Source: JBBQFI01 sp038321775 (GTDB taxonomy: Bacteria; Verrucomicrobiota; Verrucomicrobiia; Chthoniobacterales; UBA10450). From it: DNA of 64,000 nucleotides. Location of the stretch: positions 124,001 to 188,000 of the forward strand of contig JBBQFI010000003.1 of assembly GCA_038321775.1 (NCBI GenBank), in the 5' to 3' direction. Below, piece after piece: positions 26,098-34,400 of the stretch. Numbering within the stretch: position 1 is the stretch's first letter; each line of letters starts with the position of its first letter. The notes under the pieces are model-generated. The model saw only the letters and a list, made by a program, of their open reading frames with translations, was not told the DNA's origin and made no database searches. A program made the position numbers and the translations under genes.

Positions 26098-27876
26098 TTA
26101 GGCATGGGTTGTCTCAGGCCGCGCGTCTGATTTGATCTGATCTTCTCTCGGCGAAACAGCAGGCGTTGTGGCATCGATACGTCCGGTTTCCTGCAATAGT
26201 TGCCTAACGAATCGCATCTTTCGCTTCACGTTTTTATTTTCGCGGAGCTGCAGCACCGTTTGACGCATGCGACGCGTCCAGTTCGACGACATGGCCATGC
26301 CCGGCGTGTTGATCCGGTCTTTCCGCGCAAGCAGATCGGCAATCATGACGATGACCAGCCACGAGTTGCTCGCAAAAAGCCCACGCAGCGCTCGCGGATA
26401 AAAATCTTTTTCAAACTGGATCGGCTCCGTCTGCGCCGCCATCTCCGCGAAGATAGCGATCTTTTCCAGTTCCCGCCGGGATTGATCCTGTGTCTCCGTG
26501 GGCTTTTCGACCGCTTCCTCCCAAAGCAGACGCAACGGTTTGTGATCGTGCGTCGCATAAGTCGCCACGCTCAAGCGTTCGTATTCGTTCCCGGGCGTAA
26601 CACGGCCGTCATAGTCTTCCCACTGCGGAATTTTAAAGCCGGCGATGCCTAACGAATGCAAACTCGGCCGGACATATCGAGGAACTGTTCCCAAATCTTC
26701 GCCCGCGATCGTTGTTTCCCCCGATTCGGCCAGCACAACGCGCAAATATTCTTCGCCTTCTCGTTTGTTGCTCTCGCAATTTTCTGCCGTGGAATCTTCA
26801 CGCGGCGCAAAATGCGGCGCTTTTCCTTCGGTGCGTTGCAGCATTTCGTCCCACGACAATCCCAGGAATTCCTGATTGCGCGTGGGCCGCCACGGGAATG
26901 CATAAATGCGGTAAAACCCGAGCACGTGATCGACTCGGAAAGTGTGAAAGAGATTCCGCACACTGCGAACGCGCTGCCGCCACCAGGCAAAGTTGTTCGC
27001 GCGCATCACGCTCCAGCGATAAAGCGGTATGCCCCAGTTCTGTCCCCATTTCTGGGTAAACTCGTCGTCCTTGAAATAAGGTTCTGGCGGCGCGCCTCCG
27101 GACCACTCGAGCGCAAACTCGTCCGGTCGCGAGAACACATCCGCACTGTAATAACTGACGCCAAATGGAATATCGCCCATGAGCGACACGCCGCGTTCTT
27201 TCGCGTAACGCTTGGTCGCCGACCATTGCTCGTGCGCGATCCATTGCACGTAACAAAAAAAGCGCATGCGCGTTTCGAATTTTTTCCGCCGTGTCGGTCC
27301 CAGTTTCTCCAGCCAATCGCGCGCCGTGCCTAACGAGCGATGTTCTTCCCGCCACCGATCCCACGTTTCGTGTCCGCGATTTTTTTCCATGAGCGCGCGG
27401 AAGAATGAGTAATTCTCCAGCCAGCTCGCGTGGTCTCGGCAAAAATTTTCGAACGGCCGCGCAACGGTTTCATCATCGAGCGTTCGCTGCTGAAAATGTG
27501 CGAAAGCTTTTTCAAGCAAAGCGTTTTTGACTTTGCGGACGCGTTTGTAATTCACGTTTCCGCGTCGCAGTTTTTTCAAATCGATCGTCGCGATGACCTC
27601 ATCGTAATCCTCCGGCGTTAAATCCTGCGGCGAACCGGGCGCGAGATGCAGCGTCGTCGGTTCGATTGCGACAGAACTGATCGCGTTATACGGGCTGTTA
27701 TCGCGTCCGGTTTCGTTGATGGGCAACAGCTGCACGAGCTTGAATCCGATCTCCGCTGCCCAGTCGACAAAATGCCTCAGCGCTTCGACATCGCCAATGC
27801 CAAGATCCTCATCCGTCCGCAGTGCAAACAGCGGCGCTAGGATTCCCGCGATGCGCTCTTCAGGTGAAAAATTCAT
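26098..27876 (-). CDS. malQ: 4-alpha-glucanotransferase (amylomaltase, GH77)
   Basis: A 592-residue GH77 enzyme that disproportionates maltodextrins or glycogen-derived glucans. It shows the substrate-binding VQLLPINETGRDNSPYNAISS, DIPFGVSYYSADVFSRP, the nucleophile Asp in FRVDHVLGFYR, the acid/base Glu in TIAGEDLGTVP, and YATHDHKPLRLLWEE. The length is slightly above average because of a C-terminal tail. The TAA stop lies inside a GCCTAACGA copy, and three more copies lie antisense in the gene (26202, 26647, 27328). Confidence 0.95.
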   Translation of the reverse strand: MNFSPEERIAGILAPLFALRTDEDLGIGDVEALRHFVDWAAEIGFKLVQLLPINETGRDNSPYNAISSVAIEPTTLHLAPGSPQDLTPEDYDEVIATIDLKKLRRGNVNYKRVRKVKNALLEKAFAHFQQRTLDDETVARPFENFCRDHASWLENYSFFRALMEKNRGHETWDRWREEHRSLGTARDWLEKLGPTRRKKFETRMRFFCYVQWIAHEQWSATKRYAKERGVSLMGDIPFGVSYYSADVFSRPDEFALEWSGGAPPEPYFKDDEFTQKWGQNWGIPLYRWSVMRANNFAWWRQRVRSVRNLFHTFRVDHVLGFYRIYAFPWRPTRNQEFLGLSWDEMLQRTEGKAPHFAPREDSTAENCESNKREGEEYLRVVLAESGETTIAGEDLGTVPRYVRPSLHSLGIAGFKIPQWEDYDGRVTPGNEYERLSVATYATHDHKPLRLLWEEAVEKPTETQDQSRRELEKIAIFAEMAAQTEPIQFEKDFYPRALRGLFASNSWLVIVMIADLLARKDRINTPGMAMSSNWTRRMRQTVLQLRENKNVKRKMRFVRQLLQETGRIDATTPAVSPREDQIKSDARPETTHA

Positions 27877-27918
27877 TCCTCACTCGTTGGCGAGTTAGAG
27901 AAAAACGCACACTCGTTT

Positions 27919-28013
27919 GTCATGTCGAGCGAAGTCGAGACATCTCTCATTGTTAATCGCCGCGGCATATTATGTGAGATTCCTCGACTTCGCTGCGCTC
28001 CGCTCGGAATGAC
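27919..28013. repeat. Dispersed palindromic repeat, family A copy 3 (malQ-helicase gap)
   Basis: A 95 bp element starting GTCATGTCGAGCGAAGTCGAG and ending with CTCGACTTCGCTGCGCTCC then GCTCGGAATGAC. The arms pair over about 20 bp with interruptions. It fills nearly the whole gap between the helicase stop (28016) and the malQ start (27876), two genes on the same strand. Confidence 0.75.
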
Positions 28014-28015
28014 AA

Positions 28016-30016
28016 CTAGGTGCGACGCACTTGCCAGTCTTCGACCAAATTCGTCGGTATCTCTTTCAAAAAACGCGAAGGCCGCTGAAACATTTCCCCG
28101 TAACCGGCATTCAAACGCATATGCGGATAAGTTAAATAAAGCTCATCGCGCGCTCGCGTCACCGACACGTAGAAAAGCCGGCGTTCTTCCTCGATCGCAT
28201 CGCGTGATTCGAGCGAGCGCGAACTCGGAAACATTCCGTCGGTTAACCAGATAACGAAGACAGTGCGATACTCGAGGCCCTTGGCTTGGTGGACGGACGA
28301 AAGATTCACCGCTTCCTGATCGGCGTCGGTATTGGGCGCGGCTTCAGCGTCGACGTTGCTGATGAGCGCTAGCTGCGAAAGAAATTCATTCACATCCTTG
28401 AACTGTCGCGCAAACACCGCGAGCTGGTTCAAATCCTCGCGGCGCAGTTCGTAATTTGTGAAATTCGCTTTCGCGTAATCATCATAAATTGCTTCAACGA
28501 CCGAGGTGATCATTTCCGATGGCGGATTTGGCTGACCTCCCGGCGCGATTTCGTCGAGCGTGTGCGCGAGCTGGTCCCACGATTTTTTTGATTTTGCTGA
28601 CACCGGCATGTTCAGCAACCGCTCACTCCAAGAAGAAATTTCTCCGCTCTCGCTCAGGGAATTTTCCCATGCGCGCCACAAGTTATCCGCGCTTTTGTTT
28701 CCGATGCCGGGCAGAAGTTTCACCATGCGCTTGAAGGCAACTTCATCGCGTGGGTTTACCACCAGGCGAATGAAAGCGGCGACATCTTTGATGTGCGCCT
28801 GTTCGAAGAAACGAACACCGCTCGTGATTTGATAAGGGATTCCGCGGCGCGAAAGCTCGAGCTGCAAAATCACCGCGTGATGATGTGCGCGATACAAGAC
28901 CGCGATGTCGTCCAGCTCCACGCCTTCATCGCGCAATTCCAAAATACGTTGCGCCACAAACTGGGCCTGCTCGCTGTCGGTGTTCAACGCCACCAGCGCC
29001 GGCCGGACGGATTGCGATTCGCGTGTTGCGCTTAGTTGTTTGCGAAACTGCTGCACGTTGGCCGCGATCGCTGCGTTCGCGACCCGCAAAATTTCCGGCA
29101 CGCTACGGTAGTTTAGCTCAATCTTGAAGACCTGTGCTGTCGGATAACGCTTCGGGAATTCGAGAATGTTTAGGAAATTCGCGCCGCGCCACGAATAGAT
29201 CGATTGCGCATCGTCGCCCACAACCATGACGTTTTTGTGCTCCGCGGCGAGCGTGTCGATGAGGTCCGCCTGGATTTTGTTCGTGTCCTGATATTCGTCG
29301 ACGAGGATAAATTTGAATTGTTGCCGATAGAACGCCGCGATCTCTTCATGCTCGCGTAACATGCGCAGCGTTTTCTCGAGCAGATCGTCGAAGTCCATCG
29401 AGTTGGTCGATTTCTTTTTCTTCTCGTAGCGCGCCTGCACGTCTTTGAGTTGCTCGAGCAGCGGCAGGAAGTAGGGGAACTTTTCCGCGAGCAGTTCCTC
29501 CATTGGTCGCTCGGTGTTGACGACGAAACTGAAAATATCCGCGAGGACATCGCCTTTCGGAAAACGGATTTCCTTCGGATCGATCCCAGCCGACGCGATG
29601 ACAGAGTTGATCAAGTCCTTCTGATCTTCCCGATCCATGATCGTGAATCCGCTGGAATAACCGAGCGCGCGTCCATGCCGGCGCAGCATGCGATTTCCGA
29701 TGGAGTGAAACGTTCCGCCCCAAAGTCCGCTCGCATCGACCGGCAAAAGATTCGCCACGCGATCGAGCATCTGGCGAGCGGCCTTATTCGTGAACGTGAG
29801 CAACAAAATGTTGCGCGGATCGATTCCGTTCTCGAGCAGGTAAGCGACGCGGTAAGTCAGCGTGCGGGTTTTGCCGCTGCCTGCGCCCGCGATGACCAGC
29901 AATGGTCCGGGCGACGCCGTTACGGCGGCCAGCTGCTGCTCGTTCAGCTCCGCCGCGTAATCGATATTGATCGAAGTCGCGGCGGGGACGTGTTGCAGCG
30001 TGTACTCGCGGGACAT
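28016..30016 (-). CDS. UvrD/PcrA/Rep-type ATP-dependent DNA helicase
   Basis: A 666-residue superfamily 1A helicase. It has the Q-motif region LNEQQLAAVTASPGPLLV, Walker A AGAGSGKTRTL, the LLLTFTNKAA motif Ia, Walker B LVDEYQDTN, GDDAQSIYSWRGA, motif IV FKIELNYRS and motif VI YVSVTRARDELYLTYP. UvrD, PcrA and Rep cannot be separated by eye; the length and lack of a long basic C-terminus fit a Rep/PcrA-like enzyme. It is divergent from the TPR-macroglobulin operon. Confidence 0.92.
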   Translation of the reverse strand: MSREYTLQHVPAATSINIDYAAELNEQQLAAVTASPGPLLVIAGAGSGKTRTLTYRVAYLLENGIDPRNILLLTFTNKAARQMLDRVANLLPVDASGLWGGTFHSIGNRMLRRHGRALGYSSGFTIMDREDQKDLINSVIASAGIDPKEIRFPKGDVLADIFSFVVNTERPMEELLAEKFPYFLPLLEQLKDVQARYEKKKKSTNSMDFDDLLEKTLRMLREHEEIAAFYRQQFKFILVDEYQDTNKIQADLIDTLAAEHKNVMVVGDDAQSIYSWRGANFLNILEFPKRYPTAQVFKIELNYRSVPEILRVANAAIAANVQQFRKQLSATRESQSVRPALVALNTDSEQAQFVAQRILELRDEGVELDDIAVLYRAHHHAVILQLELSRRGIPYQITSGVRFFEQAHIKDVAAFIRLVVNPRDEVAFKRMVKLLPGIGNKSADNLWRAWENSLSESGEISSWSERLLNMPVSAKSKKSWDQLAHTLDEIAPGGQPNPPSEMITSVVEAIYDDYAKANFTNYELRREDLNQLAVFARQFKDVNEFLSQLALISNVDAEAAPNTDADQEAVNLSSVHQAKGLEYRTVFVIWLTDGMFPSSRSLESRDAIEEERRLFYVSVTRARDELYLTYPHMRLNAGYGEMFQRPSRFLKEIPTNLVEDWQVRRT

Positions 30017-30080
30017 GGTCGGTTACGCTCCTGTCACCGGCCAAACTTGCAAGTGACACAAAATTTATTGAAACGGGCGA

Positions 30081-30131
30081 GGGAGATAAGCATGATGTCG
30101 CATCTTCGCTCGGTTCACATTTTTTCTCTGC
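30081..30131 (+). other. Ribosome site and first codons of the TPR gene, out of frame by one base
   Basis: GGGAG (30081-30085) is followed at good spacing by ATG 30092. That ATG begins a positively charged leader (MMSHLRSVHIF), but its frame does not continue into the TPR protein. Removing one T from the T6 run at 30120-30125 would join it to ...LCVLLCGTNWLRA, a convincing signal peptide ending just before ADDV. Either a real or assembly-level one-base shift, or slippage at the T run. Confidence 0.5.
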
Positions 30132-31475
30132 GTGTTGCTGTGCGGAACGAATTGGCTCCGTGCCGCGGACGACGTTAAGCAATTGCACGCGCAACTTTCC
30201 GTCGCGGAAGATGCGGACGATAAACCTTCGATTATCGAACTGAGTCGACGTCTCGTGGCGATTTCGCCTAACGACTCCACCGCATGGGAGAGTCTTGCCC
30301 GTACACAATTGGAGATCGAAGACTTCGATCGTCTTTCGGAAACGCTCGATGGCTGGGAAAAAGCGGTGAAGAAGCCGGCCGCAGCGATCGAAGATTTTCG
30401 CGGTGATCTGAGCGCACACCAAAAAGATTACAAAGGCGCGGAGCAACATTATCTCGCGTTCATCGCACGGAAACCGCCCGCCTCCGACGTGGCCGACATG
30501 TATGACAAACTCTCGGAATTATGCGTCGAACAAGGCCGCTGGAATGAGAACGCGACCTATCGGAACAAAGCGATTGCGGCGAAAGATTCTTCCGCACGTC
30601 GTGTCGACTACGCCTGCGCATTGCTGCGCCTGCACAAGTGGGACGCGGCCTACGCGGAGATGGCGAAGGCAAACAAGCTCGAGCCTGACGGCGCCGAAGT
30701 GAAAGAATGGATGCCGCAGTTTGAGCGGCTGCAGGATTATCTGGCGCAAATCAAAGCAATCGAGGCGCGCATCGCAACAGCGCCTAACGAGCCGGCCCTC
30801 TTACTCGAACGCGCACGATTTTTTACACTCGCGCAACGGCCGCTTCTCGCGCTCGATGACTGCGAGAAAGCGGCAAAGCTTGGACCGACTTCCCTGCGTG
30901 CTCACATTCAGATGGCGGAAGTATTATTTGATCTGAACCGCGACGATGAAGCAGTAAAATTGCAGGTAAGCAAAAATCTTTCGCGCGAGCAAAGCGGACA
31001 TGTCAGCGATCAGTCGTTAGGCGAACTTGACCGGGAAGATTCGCTTATCGCGAAGAATCCAAATGATGCGGAGGCATTGGCGGCTCGATCCAAAACGCTG
31101 CGGCAACTCAATCAATTTACACTCGCGCTGAACGACGCGCGCGCGGCCGTCGAACTCGATGACAAATCCGCGGCCGCACATTTCGAAATGGCGCACGATC
31201 TCGATGGGTTGGGTCAAACTGCGGAGGCGATCGGACACGCAATCAAAGCGACGGATCTGGGTCCGACGAACGCGGTGATGTGGTACTACCGCGGTGTTCT
31301 CGAGGCGCAGCGCGCAAATTTTCCCGCGGCAATCGAATCGCAAACGCGTTCGCTCGCCATCCACGAATCTTCCGCGGCGTTAAAGGCCCGTGAAGAAGCC
31401 GAGCGTCGCATTGGGAAAGTTTCGGAAGCGGATGCTGACCTGCGTCGCTTCAAGGAATTGGAGCCTTCGCACTAA
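30132..31475 (+). CDS. Exported TPR protein (first gene of the macroglobulin operon)
   Basis: 447 residues in the continuous frame, beginning at a GTG that is probably not the real start (see the upstream leader). The N-terminal LLCGTNWLRA looks like the end of a signal peptide. The rest is helical repeats of TPR type, for example SLRAHIQMAEVLFDLNRDDEAV, ALAARSKTLRQLNQFTLALNDARAAVELD and AVMWYYRGVLEAQRANFPAAI. Protein-protein interaction in the periplasm is inferred. The stop overlaps the ATG of the macroglobulin gene (TAATG), so the two are translationally coupled. Three GCCTAACGA copies lie in it. Confidence 0.85.
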   Translation: MLLCGTNWLRAADDVKQLHAQLSVAEDADDKPSIIELSRRLVAISPNDSTAWESLARTQLEIEDFDRLSETLDGWEKAVKKPAAAIEDFRGDLSAHQKDYKGAEQHYLAFIARKPPASDVADMYDKLSELCVEQGRWNENATYRNKAIAAKDSSARRVDYACALLRLHKWDAAYAEMAKANKLEPDGAEVKEWMPQFERLQDYLAQIKAIEARIATAPNEPALLLERARFFTLAQRPLLALDDCEKAAKLGPTSLRAHIQMAEVLFDLNRDDEAVKLQVSKNLSREQSGHVSDQSLGELDREDSLIAKNPNDAEALAARSKTLRQLNQFTLALNDARAAVELDDKSAAAHFEMAHDLDGLGQTAEAIGHAIKATDLGPTNAVMWYYRGVLEAQRANFPAAIESQTRSLAIHESSAALKAREEAERRIGKVSEADADLRRFKELEPSH

Positions 31476-34400
31476 TGAAACGCGCTTTCCTTATTTTCGT
31501 TTTCGCTTTCGTCAGTGCGACTCAATTCATCGGCGCTGAAGACGAAGAAGAGTCGTCGAACACAAAACCGGACGCGGGCGGAATTGTTATCGAACCGAGC
31601 CAGGGAAATATCACGCCGGGCGATGAAATTACGATCACGTTTCCCGCCGCGATGGTGGCCACGGATCGAATCGACGTGGGAGATCAACCTTCGCCGTTTG
31701 GGAGCGAGCCGAAAGTTGAAGGAACTTTTCTCTGGAAGAGTCAGACGGAAGGTGTTTTCACGGTGCGCGGCGTTGTGCCAGGTGCGCATCATCGGCTAAC
31801 GCTTGTTCCAAAACTCGCGGACGCGACCGGCAAACAGATCGACGCGAAGGATTGGAGTGCGGAATTCACTGCGCCGCCATTTTCCGTCTCAACCGATTTT
31901 GAGCCGCGCGAACATCTCAGCGCGCAACCGCAGATTGGACTCGATTCAACGTACGATGTGCGTCTCGCAGAGGTAGCGGAGCACGTTTATTTCCAGGATC
32001 GCGATTCGCACGCACGCTTTCCGGTCGAGGTGATTCAATCGACGGAAGAGAGAGTCACGGATCCACCGACAGGGAAGTCGTTTCGTGTCACGCCGCGCGC
32101 AGCGCTGCCGGTCGGTCGCACCTATGATCTTGTCGTTAACGGCTTGGTCGAAGCGAAGAGTCGTCGACCGCTGCAGTATCTAAAGGTTTTTCCGGCCGGC
32201 AAAACAGAACCGCTCAAGGTCGATTGGGTAGGCGCTTTTAATCATCCGCTCGATGAGCCGGTGATCCGCATCAAATTTACCGACGACATCGATCCGGGCG
32301 AAGCAGTGTCGGCAAAAATTCGAATCGAGCCCGCTGTCCCCGAATTGAAATTGCTCGCGAGCGGCGATGAAGTGGCGGTGAAAGGAAAATTCGATCTGGC
32401 GAAGCGCTACAGCATTACGATTTCGGCTGAGTTAAAGGGCGACCGCGGTTATGGCCTAACGAGTGAATCGCATTGGAACGCCACGTTTCGTCCGAAAGAA
32501 GCGTCAATCATTTTTCCGTCCTCACAGATTTTCGTGCGCGCGCGACAGGATTTGCGCTTCTCGTTTTTTCAAATCAACGCGCCGGCGGTGACGTGGAAAC
32601 TCGCACAGATTCCGCTGGAAAAATTGGGACCGGTGACCGCGCGCGTGCGCGAGTTTGAGAGAGATGCGATCGATCCCGTGACGGGAAAATTCGTGCACGA
32701 TCCGCGCACCGGTTTTGCGAAACAGTTTCAAACCGAATTGCTGGTGGATGCGTTCAATCTGCCGGTCATCGGCAGAGGCACCTTCGATGCGACGAGCGGC
32801 GACGCTAATGTGCGGCGGGACATTCATTGTGCCGCGCCGAAAAATAGCAGTTTCAGCGGCGCGTATGTTCTGGAAGCGAGCGCGCGTCTCGGCGATGGCA
32901 GAATTATCGGTAACCGCTCGATTGTTTGCAGCAGCGATTTCATCCTCACGCAAAAACGGTTGCCGGCGAGTGTCGTTCTGCGCGTCGCGAAAATGTCGGA
33001 CGCGAAGCCTGTGCCTGCTGTTACGGTGCGCGCGGTCACGAAGGAAAACATCGAACTCGGGCGCTCGGTGACGGGTCAACAAGGTCTCGCCACCTTTGCA
33101 CGAGACAAAATTTTCCCGGCGAAAAATCCGGGTGTTCATCTTTTTATCGCCGACACGGCGCAGGGACCGGCGCTCCAATTTGCGGATGGACAAGCTTATT
33201 CGTCGCCCAACGATGACGTTCGCCTAACGAGGAAACCGCACGCGGAAATCATCACGGATCGCAATCTCTATCGGCCCGGGCAGGTGGTGAAGATGAAGGG
33301 AATGATGCGTATCAACACCACGAGTGGTCTCGCCATTCCGGCGGCAACTGATGTGCGCTGGCGTGTGATTGAAGGTTATGGCGATCGCGTTGTGAGCGAA
33401 GGAACAGCGACGCTTTCGCCTCACGGCGGGTGGGAAGCAGAGTGGAATATTCCCGAGAAAATCAAGCTCGGCAGTTACGAACTTCGTGCGCAAGTGGGTG
33501 GCGAAAATTACGAAGGAACCACGTTCGTTCGCGTGGAGGAATATCGCGTTCCCATTTTTTCCGTCGTGGTGGAAGCGAAATCCGAAGTCGGCCAGGCGGG
33601 GCATGCGCATGTTTCATCAGCGTATTTTCATGGAGCACCCAATGTCGGCGCGCGCGTTCATTGGAAAGCGACCTGGACGGCCTCGGCGGAATACGGCAAT
33701 GAAACGGAAAGTTACAAGAAGCGCTTTAACAGCTACGCGCAGATCGGGCCGCATTTCGATGCGGACAACGAGGAACTCAAATCGATCGAGGGCGACGCGA
33801 AGCTAGACGAGCATGGGTTCGCCGATCTTGTGTGCGATTCGCCGTTCAAAGATAACGCTGCGATCGGTCGCGCTGACGTTTTCTGGCGTGCGGATGTCAC
33901 GTCGCTCGATGGTCAAACGATAACTGGTGGGGACACGGGCAAGGTTTTTCCGGAACAGGCGCGGCTCGGAATAAAAGCGTCTGAGAGGGCGGAGAAACCG
34001 CGCGGCGTTGATGTCAGCATCGATGCTGTCGATGAGGATGACGCGAAAGTTAGCGGCGTCGTTGTGCATGCCGATCTGTTTCACGTCACGACGAAGACAG
34101 TCAAAGAACAGATCGCGCCGTTCGTTTATCGTTACCGCAACACCGATGAATTCGCGAAGGTCGCGTCGAAGGAAGTAAAGACGCCGGCGGAATTCAATTT
34201 CCCAGTGACGGCGACGGGACGCTATGTCGTTGCCGCAACGGCGGCGAATTCGAAAGCGCCGATGGTCAGCGATGAAACAACAGTTTCCGGCGAGGAATTG
34301 GCCGAACTGCCAGTGCAGAACGAAACAAGTTTCAAAATCGAACATCAGACGGGTCCATATGCGCCCGGCGAAAAAGCGGCGCTTTCGATCCAGGCGCCGT

